The notes beneath the pieces were generated by a model. The model had not been told where the DNA came from. It did no database searches and saw nothing but the letters and a program-made list of their open reading frames with translations. 64,000 bases of DNA from Bacteroidota bacterium (GTDB lineage: Bacteria; Bacteroidota; Bacteroidia; Cytophagales; Cyclobacteriaceae), in NCBI GenBank assembly GCA_023428695.1, contig JAEYWY010000018.1, forward strand, positions 50,533 to 114,532, read 5' to 3'. Position 1 is the first letter of the stretch; the number at the start of each line of letters is the position of its first letter. This document shows, one piece after another, positions 17,246 through 25,982 of this stretch. Both the position numbers and the translations under genes were made by a program.

Positions 17246-18327
17246 AGATCGGGATAGACGGATTTTCATTGATCAGAAAAGATTCCGGGATCGAGGTGTA
17301 CGCCCGGGAGCTTGTGTTGGGGGTCGCTCGCGGGGCGCCGGTAGAATTATATGCACCGACTAGGATCACCTTCGACGGGCTTGACAATGTCGACATTAAC
17401 GTTCGGTCATCGAATCTGGAATCACCGGGGACGTTACGCAAACTTAAATGGGAGTTGATCGATGTTTCAGGATTGATATCGCCCGAGGTATCGATCTATC
17501 ACACTCCACATTTTATTCTGCCCTATCGATTACCAAATTTAAGAAAAGTAGTCACCGTCCACGATCTTGCTTTTATGAGGCACCCGGAGTTCTTCGACTG
17601 GAAGACACGGGCGTATTATCATCTCTTTCTCCGTCGCAGTCTGGCCCTCGCCGATGCTATCATTTGTATTTCGAAAAGCTGCATGGAGGATTTGAAACGC
17701 TATTTCCCGTCGGTCAGCCACAAGTCGCATCTTGTTTATAATGGATTTCGGGACTTCAGCCGTGTTCCTGCTGACGACTCTATCTTTGAAATATTAAACC
17801 TGAATTCGCCTTACCTTTTGACAATTGGTACGCTTAACGCCAGAAAGAATCTTGAGGGCTCGATCAAGGCATATAAGCGCGTTGCCGAAAAAAGAGATAT
17901 AGACCTCGTGATTGTAGGCGCAATGCCAAAGCACGATCTTCCGGTGCCAGTAAATGATCGCCGTATTCACGTCACCGGGTTCATTTCTGATGCGCATCTC
18001 GCTGCATTGTATCGAAACGCAGAACTGTTTCTTTTTCCGTCCTTTTACGAAGGTTTCGGATTTCCTATCCTGGAGGCGATGAGCTGCGGGCTGCCTGTAG
18101 TCACCTCTGATGTTTCATCTATGCCTGAAGTGAGCGGTTACCCGAGCGAGTTACTGTGCGACCCTTCTGATGTAAATAGTATATTTAACCTTATTGAATC
18201 AATTCTTCTTGAGACAAGCCGTGCGAAGTTTCGGGAGCACGCTAAATTGGTAACGGCCAGGTTTTCATGGAATAAAATGGTCGAGGAGACAATTGGGGTA
18301 TATGAAGCACTACAAGAGAATACTTGA
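17242..18327 (+). CDS. Glycosyltransferase family 4
   Basis: GT-B retaining transferase of 361 residues. The N-terminal domain has SLIRKDSGIEVYARELV, the donor domain has LLTIGTLNARKNLEGSI, HVTGFISDAHLAALYRNAE and FPSFYEGFGFPILEAMSCG, the E-x(7)-E motif of GT4. The start ATG at 17242 overlaps the previous stop (ATGA). Sugar specificity is not readable. Confidence 0.92.
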   Translation: MKIGIDGFSLIRKDSGIEVYARELVLGVARGAPVELYAPTRITFDGLDNVDINVRSSNLESPGTLRKLKWELIDVSGLISPEVSIYHTPHFILPYRLPNLRKVVTVHDLAFMRHPEFFDWKTRAYYHLFLRRSLALADAIICISKSCMEDLKRYFPSVSHKSHLVYNGFRDFSRVPADDSIFEILNLNSPYLLTIGTLNARKNLEGSIKAYKRVAEKRDIDLVIVGAMPKHDLPVPVNDRRIHVTGFISDAHLAALYRNAELFLFPSFYEGFGFPILEAMSCGLPVVTSDVSSMPEVSGYPSELLCDPSDVNSIFNLIESILLETSRAKFREHAKLVTARFSWNKMVEETIGVYEALQENT

Positions 18328-19456
18328 AATCCTTATTGTTGCCTCTCCACTCATCAATTTTTCGCTTTTGCAGGGCTCCAAGGTGCCCCTGTTTTACCTG
18401 ATTGGCTTCGCTACGCTTGCGGTCTTTTTAGTGATCGATCGCCGCGTGTCCACACATTTGTTTGGACTTGAGGATCTTTTCTTTTTGGGATTCCTGCTTT
18501 TAGGAACCATCTCATGGTTCCTAAATAAGTCTCAGTTTTCATCGGCTTCCGGATTGACGCAGTTAATTAATCACTGCTTGACCTACATCCTCTTCAAATT
18601 CTGCATTGTATTGTTATTCAAGGTGAATGCAGATCCTACGATGATGATGAGAAAGTACTTTCGTATCATGAGTTGGTGGGCATTTGTCGGAATTGCGATC
18701 CATATCGCAGGAATCATTTACCCAAAGTGGTTGATCGCATTCGCCGCGCTAACAAATAATTCGGGAAACTTTTCGGTTGGTGCAATCGGGGAATCGCTGG
18801 CTACAGCACGGTCGTTCGGTGTCGGGCCAGAACCATCGTTCTGGAGTTTTCTCCTTGCCATGAACCTTTCGGTGGCCTTGATTATTCCGCGGCCGGCGAA
18901 AACAGGAGTTGCAGTTACTGTGCTAAATCTCCTTCTGACACTAGGAAGGACAGGTATTTTGATCACGTTATCGATCCTGATAATAAAGTTCGCAAAGTCG
19001 TCGCCGGCGGCTAAGCTGCTTTTAATTTTCATAGTAACCGGCCTGGTGCTTGTCGGCTTCGATTATTTCGAATTCGCGCAATTGGCCACCGTAGACGCCT
19101 CATTCGAACAACGTATCGGCAGCCTTTTTAAGGCAGCGGACGTGATCGCGGCTAATCCCTTTTTCGGAATTGGATTAGGGAATTTCAAAGACTTTGCAAT
19201 AGAACACGAGCTGCCGTTCGCAGATGTGTTTAATCTTTTCCTTTCAGTTTTCGTCGGATCGGGATTGCTTGGAGCTTTTTGCTATTGGGCTATGCTTGGG
19301 GCCATATTCTTCAGAATGGAAAGGAAATACGATCTGCCATTCTACGCTGCGATAATAGGTTGGCTTACCGTGAGCGCCTACAATCTTCCATTTGTCTGGA
19401 TATTGTTTGCTATCCTCATTCACGCCAAAAACAATTATTCCGGCCAAAAGTCATGA
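18302..19456 (+). CDS. wzy: Wzy-like O-antigen/polysaccharide polymerase
   Basis: A 384-residue membrane protein with about ten hydrophobic segments and a longer loop between them, the layout of Wzy polymerases. Recognisable pieces are ARSFGVGPEPSFWSFLLAMN and ANPFFGIGLGNFKDFA, resembling the Wzy_C (PF04932) signature around G-x-G-x-x-x-F. The ATG at 18302 is preferred over a TTG at 18293; either overlaps the GT4 gene. It is the only polymerase candidate in the locus. Confidence 0.8.
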   Translation: MKHYKRILEILIVASPLINFSLLQGSKVPLFYLIGFATLAVFLVIDRRVSTHLFGLEDLFFLGFLLLGTISWFLNKSQFSSASGLTQLINHCLTYILFKFCIVLLFKVNADPTMMMRKYFRIMSWWAFVGIAIHIAGIIYPKWLIAFAALTNNSGNFSVGAIGESLATARSFGVGPEPSFWSFLLAMNLSVALIIPRPAKTGVAVTVLNLLLTLGRTGILITLSILIIKFAKSSPAAKLLLIFIVTGLVLVGFDYFEFAQLATVDASFEQRIGSLFKAADVIAANPFFGIGLGNFKDFAIEHELPFADVFNLFLSVFVGSGLLGAFCYWAMLGAIFFRMERKYDLPFYAAIIGWLTVSAYNLPFVWILFAILIHAKNNYSGQKS

Positions 19457-20565
19457 AGCGTACTATCATTTTTTCAGCCGTAAACGTCACGCAGGGAGGG
19501 CCTCTTACACTTCTCAGAAATTTTATGGAGTTCGCAGAAGCGACCCTCGCCGAAAATTATGACGTGTGGTTTTTTGTTTATACAAAAGAAGTTGTCGGCC
19601 GGGAATTCTTTCGGATTAAAATTCGGGAATTCCCAAACTCCCGCTCGACGGTCTTCCACAAGCTCTTCTACGAATACGTTCACTTTAAAAAAATATCAAA
19701 AGACATTAGACCAGCCGTATGGTTTTCGCTAAACGATTGTTCGCCTTCGGTTTGTGCGGATATGCGCGTTGTATATATCCATAATGCTACTGCGTTATAC
19801 TCCTTTTCATGGCTGGACTTTCGATTTCCATCAAGAATTGTTTTGCAACGGTTTTACTACTGGTTCTTTCTTAAGGCAAATCTCAACATGAATTCCTTCG
19901 TTATAGTCCAGCAGCGTTTTATGAAGGACTTTGTCGTTCGGAAGCTCAGATTCAGACGTCCGGAAAATATTTTGTTACATCGTCCTGTTTTTTCCTTTGA
20001 GCCTCCCGTGCCAAGCGCCCGTGAAAAAGGAATTCCACTCATGATTTATCCAACAAAACCCGAGGTTTATAAAAATGTGCATCTATTGATTAAAGGACTG
20101 AAAATATTGAAGGACAAATATGGATTGTTGTTCGGCGCCCGGCTTACATTGACAGGCAGGGAGAACCGCTACTCCCGTTTCCTCGTAAAGCTCGGCCGCG
20201 ATATACCGGAGATTGCCTGGACTGGAACCGTGCCGCATAATATCCTAATGGAGCAGATCGCTTCCGTCGATATTCTGGTCTTTCCGAGTAAACTTGAAAC
20301 CTGGGGTCTGCCGTTAAGCGAGGCAAAACAACTTGACAAATATGTTGTGGCTGCTGATTTGCCATATGCCCGAGAGACACTTGATGGGTATCCTCTCGCT
20401 GAATTTTTCGACCCTGATTCAGCGGAAGATCTTGCGGCAAAACTGGCCCGGGCAATTGAACATGTCAAGACGCGACAGACACGTCCTGATTCCGGAAAAC
20501 AGCAACAACCTGACGAGAATTCATTGAAAAATATTTTTGAAAAAATTCTTGGGGGAGTTGCCTAG
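19453..20565 (+). CDS. Glycosyltransferase family 4
   Basis: 370-residue GT-B enzyme. The N-terminus MKRTIIFSAVNVTQGGPLTLL, the donor-site segments MIYPTKPEVYKNVHLLIKGL, TGTVPHNILMEQIASVDILVFPSKLETWGLPLSEAK and the closing alpha helix fit GT4. The frame is open back to 19279 through the wzy gene, but the ATG at 19453 starts the conserved domain and overlaps the wzy stop (ATGA). Confidence 0.88.
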   Translation: MKRTIIFSAVNVTQGGPLTLLRNFMEFAEATLAENYDVWFFVYTKEVVGREFFRIKIREFPNSRSTVFHKLFYEYVHFKKISKDIRPAVWFSLNDCSPSVCADMRVVYIHNATALYSFSWLDFRFPSRIVLQRFYYWFFLKANLNMNSFVIVQQRFMKDFVVRKLRFRRPENILLHRPVFSFEPPVPSAREKGIPLMIYPTKPEVYKNVHLLIKGLKILKDKYGLLFGARLTLTGRENRYSRFLVKLGRDIPEIAWTGTVPHNILMEQIASVDILVFPSKLETWGLPLSEAKQLDKYVVAADLPYARETLDGYPLAEFFDPDSAEDLAAKLARAIEHVKTRQTRPDSGKQQQPDENSLKNIFEKILGGVA

Positions 20566-20714
20566 ACTGTAGGTGCCCGGAACCACAACATCTCAGTGAT
20601 CCCTGCGTTTAACACATTCTGAATCAAACGGAATCTGAAGAAAAAGGATATTATTGCGTTTCAAAGAAGCAGTTATCCTATACACTTCAAGCATCCGGTC
20701 AGAAACGACCAATC

Positions 20715-21533
20715 ATGTACGACCTAACCATCAGTATTGTACTTTATAAATCAAACATTGAAAAGCTTCAGGCTGCCATAGACAGTGTTCGTGAAACCGG
20801 TCTAAAATTCAAGATCTATTTGATTGATAATTCGCCGACTGACGAGTTGAGGCGATTTGCAGCAGACAATACCGAGTACATCTTCAATAATGCGAACCTT
20901 GGATTCGGCAAAGCCCATAACATTGCGCTCCAAAAAGCAATTGCCGAATCCCGATATCACCTTATACTTAATCCGGATGTGTACTTTGAGCCTGGGTGCC
21001 TGGAAACACTTCATTCGAAGATGGAATCTGATCCTGCTATCGGGTTGATTAGTCCAAAAATTCTTTATCCGGATGGGTCTCTTCAAACCCTGTGTAAACT
21101 TTTGCCTACTCCCTTCGACCTGTTTCTTCGACGGTTTTTTGGAAATGCGTCATGGGTTCAGCGCCGGAATATCAGATACGAGCTCCATGAGTCCGGATAT
21201 GACAAGGAAATGAACATCCCTTCTTTATCGGGGTGTTTTATGTTTTTGCGGTCCAGCGTCATCGAGGAAGTCGGATTTTTCGATGAACGCATTTTTATGT
21301 ACACGGAAGATGCTGATCTGGCCAGAAGAATTCATCGGCGATACAAGACTTTGTTTTACCCGTACGCGAGCATCTATCACTATTTTGAAAAGGGATCCTA
21401 CCGAAATGGGAAACTGATGATGTACCATATTCATGGCGCAATCGTTTACTTCTGCAAGTGGGGTTGGTTCTTCGATGATGAACGAACGCGTATTAACCGG
21501 AGGGTGGTCAGTGAATATATAAACAAAAGATAA
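20715..21533 (+). CDS. Glycosyltransferase family 2 (rhamnosyltransferase-like)
   Basis: 272-residue GT-A enzyme. The start DLTISIVLYKSNIEKLQAAI, the nucleotide-binding segment YLIDNSPTDEL, NNANLGFGKAHNIAL, and the DxD-equivalent LILNPDVYFEPG are classic for the WbbL-like GT2 group, as is SGCFMFLRSSVIEEVGFFDE with YTEDADLARRI. It lies 149 bases after the previous gene; that gap shows no gene or clear signal. Confidence 0.9.
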   Translation: MYDLTISIVLYKSNIEKLQAAIDSVRETGLKFKIYLIDNSPTDELRRFAADNTEYIFNNANLGFGKAHNIALQKAIAESRYHLILNPDVYFEPGCLETLHSKMESDPAIGLISPKILYPDGSLQTLCKLLPTPFDLFLRRFFGNASWVQRRNIRYELHESGYDKEMNIPSLSGCFMFLRSSVIEEVGFFDERIFMYTEDADLARRIHRRYKTLFYPYASIYHYFEKGSYRNGKLMMYHIHGAIVYFCKWGWFFDDERTRINRRVVSEYINKR

Positions 21534-21638
21534 TACCGGACGAACGCTTGAAGAGTTTGGAGGCAGAAAATTTTCCAAGGCAGCACAGTAGCGTCAAATA
21601 GCATCTCTTTCTTTATTTTTACGGCCGATTAAAAAACT

Positions 21639-22706
21639 ATGGCGATCCAAATAGCCGCTGCAACGACCGCATTCCTCATAGCATTCCTCATCGTACCGGT
21701 GATCATAAAATTCTCGTTGCAAAAAAATCTCGTTGACGTTCCTGGTCGCCGGAAGATTCACAAGAAGATTACTCCCTCGATGGGGGGGATCGCAATTTTC
21801 ATCGGGTTTTTCATTTCATCCTTGATATGGATTGATATCGAAGGCTGGGCACAAATCAAGTTTATACTGGTCGCGCTGTTTGTGATTTTTTTTATTGGCG
21901 TACGCGACGATTTGGTTCCACTTCGCGCGATGGTCAAACTTATCGGCCAGATCATGGCTGCATCATTATTGATTTTCCTGTTCGACTTACGTATTGGTTC
22001 TTTTTACGGTCTCTTCGACGTCTTCGAATTATCAGAGACCGCCAGCATTTGTCTCACCTACTTTACCATAATTGTAATCACTAATTCATTCAACCTGATC
22101 GATGGCCTCGATGGCCTTGCGGGAACGATTGCAATGATTGCCCTCGCAGCTTTCGGAGTGTGGTATCTACTGGTTGACGAGTACATCTTTTCGGTACTGG
22201 CATTTTCGATGCTTGGTGCGATTCTCGCGTTTTTGATTTTCAACTGGGAGCCGTCAGAAGTCTTCATGGGTGACACCGGAGCACTTGTCATTGGGATGTT
22301 CCTTGCCACATTGACGATTCATTTTATTGAAATGAATCACGGACTTCCCGTTGCCAACCCCTACCGGTTCACGGCACCCATAGGAGCCGCCGCGTCGTTC
22401 ATCATAATACCCCTGGTTGATACGCTTCGCATCGTGATCCTGCGTCTATTGAAAAAGCAGTCACCGTTCAAGCCCGATAAGAGTCACATCCATCACGCAC
22501 TTATGCGTCTCGGCCTTACGCACGCGCAAACGACAATCGTTTTAGGATGTATTCAAATTGTTTTTATTGCATCTTGTATAATCTTCAATGGTTATTCCGA
22601 CTTCCAGGTCCTGATCGCCATAGTCGTTGCTTCTGTCATACTGGGTTTCGTTCTCGACAGATTAATACTCGCGCGGCTTTCAGGAAAGGAGATCGAGGAA
22701 GATTAA
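21639..22706 (+). CDS. wecA: Undecaprenyl-phosphate HexNAc-1-phosphate transferase (WecA/TagO family)
   Basis: Loads the first sugar-1-phosphate on undecaprenyl phosphate in the cytoplasmic membrane. The protein has 355 residues and about ten helices. Key motifs are KKITPSMGGIAI, VRDDLVPLRAMVKL (DD pair), NSFNLIDGLDGLAGTIAMI (N-x-x-N-x-x-D-G-x-D-G-L), VFMGDTGAL and DKSHIHHALMRLG. A near-consensus -7 box TATTTTTA at 21614-21621 precedes it. It could start synthesis of the glycan made by the upstream locus. Confidence 0.9.
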   Translation: MAIQIAAATTAFLIAFLIVPVIIKFSLQKNLVDVPGRRKIHKKITPSMGGIAIFIGFFISSLIWIDIEGWAQIKFILVALFVIFFIGVRDDLVPLRAMVKLIGQIMAASLLIFLFDLRIGSFYGLFDVFELSETASICLTYFTIIVITNSFNLIDGLDGLAGTIAMIALAAFGVWYLLVDEYIFSVLAFSMLGAILAFLIFNWEPSEVFMGDTGALVIGMFLATLTIHFIEMNHGLPVANPYRFTAPIGAAASFIIIPLVDTLRIVILRLLKKQSPFKPDKSHIHHALMRLGLTHAQTTIVLGCIQIVFIASCIIFNGYSDFQVLIAIVVASVILGFVLDRLILARLSGKEIEED

Positions 22707-22710
22707 TTGT

Positions 22711-22718
22711 TATTTTTG
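22711..22718 (+). promoter_or_regulatory. -7 promoter box abutting the pheS ATG
   Basis: Perfect TATTTTTG ends 4 bases before the ATG at 22723. No TTG lies 19-21 bases upstream. If used, the start of transcription would fall on or next to the ATG, giving a leaderless mRNA. Confidence 0.45.
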
Positions 22719-22722
22719 TCAC

Positions 22723-23760
22723 ATGGAAATGGAATCGCGCATACAGGAGTTGCTTGATAAGGTAAAGAAGTACACGGCCGTAGATAAGCAGGAGGTTGAA
22801 AACTTCCGTTTGCAGTTCGTCAGTAAAAAAGGGGCGATAGCTGAACTGTTCGACAAGCTCAAAACAATGACGGCTGACCAGAAGAAAGCGGTTGGACGTA
22901 CCTTGAATGAACTTAAGCAGGCTGCTGAGACGAAATTGTCGCAGCTTTCGGAAGCTGTAAATTCCTCGGCGTCGCCGGAACGCGAAATCGACCTTACGCT
23001 GCCGCCGGTACCCAATGCCGTTGGCAACCTTCATCCATTGTCACTCACGCGTTACAGGATAATCGAAATCTTTGAACGACTTGGCTTCAATGTTGAAGAC
23101 GGACCTGAAATCGAAAACGATTGGGCAAACTTCTCCGCCCTGAATTTCCCGGAAAACCATCCTGCGCGCGAAATGCAGGACACTTTCTTCATTGAAAAAG
23201 GTTCCGCCGGCGGGGAAGACATGCTGCTTCGTACGCATACTTCGAATGTACAGATCCGCCTGATGGAAAAATCGAAGCCGCCGATTCGCGCGATCATGCC
23301 GGGAAGAGTATATCGCAATGAAGCGATCTCTGCCCGCGCACACTGCTTCTTCCACCAGGTTGAAGGTTTGTACGTCGACCGAAATGTAGGTTTTGCTGAC
23401 CTCAAGCAAACGATCTACCATTTTGCCCGGGAGATGTATGGAAAGGATATTCAAATACGCTTTCGTCCTTCGTTCTTCCCTTTCACCGAACCGAGTGCAG
23501 AAGTTGATATCACGTGTCTGATTTGCAAAGGCAAGGGATGTAATGTATGCAAATACTCCGGTTGGGTTGAAATCGCCGGATCGGGAATGGTCCATCCTAA
23601 TGTGCTGCGCAATTGTGGTATTGATCCGGAAGAGTTCACCGGCTTCGCGTTCGGGATGGGCATCGAGCGGGTTACTATGCTAAGATACCAGATCAACGAC
23701 CTGCGCCTCTTCTCAGAAAACGACGTCCGGTTCCTTCGCCAGTTCCAGGCAGTCTTATGA
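22723..23760 (+). CDS. pheS: Phenylalanine-tRNA ligase alpha subunit
   Basis: Catalytic subunit of the alpha2beta2 enzyme that charges tRNA-Phe. An N-terminal coiled coil (about residues 1-90) is followed by the class II core: HPLSLTRYRIIEIFERLGF, DTFFIE, LLRTHTSNVQIRLM, PGRVYRNEAISARAHCFFHQ (motif 2), FRPSFFPFTEPSAEVD and GFAFGMGIERVTMLRY (motif 3). A CxxC-x(4)-CxxC-like cysteine group (CLICKGKGCNVCKYSG) is inserted near residue 267. Length 345 is normal. pheT is not in the window. Confidence 0.97.
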   Translation: MEMESRIQELLDKVKKYTAVDKQEVENFRLQFVSKKGAIAELFDKLKTMTADQKKAVGRTLNELKQAAETKLSQLSEAVNSSASPEREIDLTLPPVPNAVGNLHPLSLTRYRIIEIFERLGFNVEDGPEIENDWANFSALNFPENHPAREMQDTFFIEKGSAGGEDMLLRTHTSNVQIRLMEKSKPPIRAIMPGRVYRNEAISARAHCFFHQVEGLYVDRNVGFADLKQTIYHFAREMYGKDIQIRFRPSFFPFTEPSAEVDITCLICKGKGCNVCKYSGWVEIAGSGMVHPNVLRNCGIDPEEFTGFAFGMGIERVTMLRYQINDLRLFSENDVRFLRQFQAVL

Positions 23761-24617
23761 CGTCAATCGATCCTCCCGCACGCGTAGCTCTGATAGGTGC
23801 CGGTACCATGGGCAACGGCATTGCGCAGGTTTGTGCCGCGGCAGGATATGAAGTGACGTTGTTCGATATCAGGACCGACCTTGTTGAAAGCGGGATCACC
23901 TCAATTCGTCAGTCACTGGATAAGCTCGCGGCAAAAGGCAAGCTTGCCTCTTCGGATGTGCTGGCAACTACCTCCCGTATTTCGGGTGAGACTTCTCTGG
24001 AAAATGTAAAAGCAGAACTTGTTATCGAAGCCGTAGTTGAAAACATTACCGTCAAGCGGGATATTTTCGCGCGACTTGAAATGGTGAATTCTCCGGAGTC
24101 GATATTTGTTTCGAATACATCGTCGTTGTCGATCAACGAAATTGGCAATGAACTTAAACATCCGGCGCGGTTTGCCGGCCTGCACTTTTTCAATCCGGCT
24201 CCGGTCATGAAGCTTGTGGAGATTGTTGCGGGGAAAAAGACCGCGCCGCAGACGATCAAACTGCTTCGGCAGTTTTGCATGACACTGGGAAAGCAGGCGG
24301 TACTCGCAAACGATTCACCCGGCTTCATCGTTAACCGGGTAGCCCGTCCGTTTTATGCGGAGGCATTGACTCTGCTTGAACAGGGCGTGTGCGATGAACG
24401 CGGAATCGATCTGCTGATTCGGGGAGTTGGTTTCAGGATGGGGCCTTTTGAACTGATGGACCTTATTGGAATTGACACGAATCTGGCCGTAACAAAGTCA
24501 ATTTATTCAGCATTAGACAAGCCCTCGCGATTTACACCTTCGTTCATTCAACAACAGAAGGTTGATAACGGAGAGCTTGGACGCAAAACTGGAAGAGGAT
24601 TTTATGAGTATAATTAA
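23757..24617 (+). CDS. 3-hydroxybutyryl-CoA dehydrogenase family protein
   Basis: NAD-dependent oxidation of an L-3-hydroxyacyl-CoA. The Rossmann motif VALIGAGTMGNGIAQVCAAAG is at residues 10-30, the catalytic histidine lies in LHFFNPAPVMKLVEIV, and SPGFIVNRVARPFYAEALTLLE plus GFRMGPFELMDLIG mark the C-terminal helical domain. 286 residues, typical of PaaH/Hbd single-function enzymes. The ATG overlaps the pheS stop (ATGA), so it is probably co-transcribed with pheS. Confidence 0.9.
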   Translation: MTSIDPPARVALIGAGTMGNGIAQVCAAAGYEVTLFDIRTDLVESGITSIRQSLDKLAAKGKLASSDVLATTSRISGETSLENVKAELVIEAVVENITVKRDIFARLEMVNSPESIFVSNTSSLSINEIGNELKHPARFAGLHFFNPAPVMKLVEIVAGKKTAPQTIKLLRQFCMTLGKQAVLANDSPGFIVNRVARPFYAEALTLLEQGVCDERGIDLLIRGVGFRMGPFELMDLIGIDTNLAVTKSIYSALDKPSRFTPSFIQQQKVDNGELGRKTGRGFYEYN

Positions 24618-25053
24618 GAAAATTGGTGGCCTTGTGGTATTGGCTGCCTTGCTTCTGTTGCAAACGTGCGCTCCGGAGGATGACGCCGACATTCCCTATA
24701 TCCGCTTTGACGATATCTATGTGAATATCGGTCTTCCCGAATATTTCAGCCTGCAATCAATTGGTTCCTACGCATATATCGACGGCGGTGTAAAAGGAAT
24801 CATCCTGTTCCGAAAAGGTGAAAATCTTTTCTATGCGTTCGAAAGAAACTGTCCGTTCACACCAAATGAGGCGTGTGCAACGGTTGAGGTGGACGTCACC
24901 GGTCTTCAGATCGTGGACCCATGCTGCGGCTCAGTTTTTACGCTCGAAGGCATTCCGATTGGTGGGCCCGCAAACCGCGAGCTTCGCCGCTACAACGCGA
25001 TCTTCGAGAATGGTACGGTAATAATTTCGGATGACGTCCTGAACGGAATCTAG
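24604..25053 (+). CDS. Rieske-like lipoprotein with changed cluster ligands
   Basis: A 149-residue lipoprotein: signal segment with lipobox LQTC, Cys22 to be acylated. The C-terminal half resembles a Rieske fold: ERNCPFTPNEAC at the first ligand loop and DPCCGSVFTLEGIPIGGPANRELRRY-like text at the second, close to the C-P-C-H-G-S-x-F...GPA...L form of Rieske domains. The two histidine ligands are missing (Phe and Cys take their places), so a normal [2Fe-2S] cluster is not expected. The ATG at 24604 overlaps the dehydrogenase gene by 14 bases; an earlier in-frame start at 24562 would bury the signal peptide. Function unknown. Confidence 0.75.
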   Translation: MSIIKKIGGLVVLAALLLLQTCAPEDDADIPYIRFDDIYVNIGLPEYFSLQSIGSYAYIDGGVKGIILFRKGENLFYAFERNCPFTPNEACATVEVDVTGLQIVDPCCGSVFTLEGIPIGGPANRELRRYNAIFENGTVIISDDVLNGI

Positions 25054-25805
25054 TTCAGCGCGATCTTTTCAGCGATCATCTTCTTGACCTGGTTTTCCAA
25101 AACCATTGCCTTCGGAAAAAGGATCTCATTTTCAATTCTGGCATGAGTTATGAGACTTTCCTCAAAGGATTTCAGTTCGCTGTAGAGCACCTTGATGTGC
25201 AGTGGGCAATGCGGAGGAATCTGATAATCCTTTGTGATTTTTCTGATACCCTGCATCTCGTCGTCATGTGCTTCATGGTCCATGGCGAAACGTTGCATTG
25301 CGTTTTTCTCCATCATCCAGAATAGTTTCGGGGGAACAAAATTTCCCTTTGAAGCACGTTCAAGAGCCTGGATGAATGTGAATAACGTGTCCTCTTCCTC
25401 GTAGATGTGCTGAATAAAGTCTTCCACGAAAAGCGGAAAGACGATTTTCAGATCACGTTCGATAGCTAGAAAGTCGTCATGGTTTGCTTTGAAACTTTCA
25501 ACGAGCCGGGCGATGTAGGGCAGCTTATGCTTGATGAAGAGATAGTGCGAATGCTTGAGGTACTCGATGATAAGGTCAATGGGATAGGAACTCAGCGGCA
25601 GTTCAGCCTCGCGAAGATAAGTTGGCGCCTCAAGTTCCCGGACCACCTGCTCCACGCGGAGATTCCTTTTGGAACATACTTCGCCCAGCGTAAATTCGGA
25701 GTACTCGTAGAACCGGATGCCAAAGTAAAACAGCACGTACGCGTGCACATAATTCTGGCTAACCAGTTCTGCAATTCGCGTGTCTTTTAGAGCGGTCCTT
25801 TCCAT
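25050..25805 (-). CDS. Hemerythrin-domain protein, iron-sulfur repair (RIC/YtfE/ScdA) type
   Basis: 251 residues. The N-terminal third (TRIAELVSQNYVHAYVLFYFGIRFY) corresponds to the ScdA_N/DUF542-like domain. The rest is a four-helix hemerythrin-like bundle with the di-iron ligands spread as in YtfE: YLKHSHYLFIKHKLPYI, FIQHIYEEEDTLF, FAMDHEAHDDEMQGI and LITHARIENEILFPKA. Such proteins help repair iron-sulfur clusters after nitrosative or oxidative stress. The N-terminal cysteine region of classical RIC is not evident. Its stop codon overlaps the stop of the opposite gene in a CTAG palindrome. Confidence 0.8.
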   Translation of the reverse strand: MERTALKDTRIAELVSQNYVHAYVLFYFGIRFYEYSEFTLGEVCSKRNLRVEQVVRELEAPTYLREAELPLSSYPIDLIIEYLKHSHYLFIKHKLPYIARLVESFKANHDDFLAIERDLKIVFPLFVEDFIQHIYEEEDTLFTFIQALERASKGNFVPPKLFWMMEKNAMQRFAMDHEAHDDEMQGIRKITKDYQIPPHCPLHIKVLYSELKSFEESLITHARIENEILFPKAMVLENQVKKMIAEKIALN

Positions 25806-25836
25806 TATTCCGGTAAATATAACCCAAAATGAACGT

Positions 25837-25844
25837 TACTTTTG
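25837..25844 (+). promoter_or_regulatory. -7 promoter box for the ctpA gene
   Basis: Perfect TACTTTTG; no TTG at the usual -33 distance. Transcription would begin near 25850, leaving a leader of about 130 bases that contains an inverted repeat. Confidence 0.4.
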
Positions 25845-25879
25845 GAAAAACGTGTTTAAGAATTTGGGGCCAGCGGGGC

Positions 25880-25916
25880 TTAGCCAATCCAAACAAATCG
25901 GGTCAACGTTGGCTAA
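25880..25916 (+). repeat. Inverted repeat in the ctpA leader
   Basis: TTAGCCAA (25880-25887) and TTGGCTAA (25909-25916) are perfect complements around a 21-base loop. It could be an RNA hairpin in the leader or a dyad operator. There is no T run after it, so it is not a terminator. Confidence 0.45.
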
Positions 25917-25982
25917 TGGAGCGGCTAACATTTATTTTCGCAATTCGTTAGACATTTTTATCGCGACAAGAGGATTAGAATA

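Noticed and set aside
20566..20714. A gene or regulatory element in the gap before the GT2 gene
   Set aside because: No frame of useful length, no clear -7 box and no stable hairpin.
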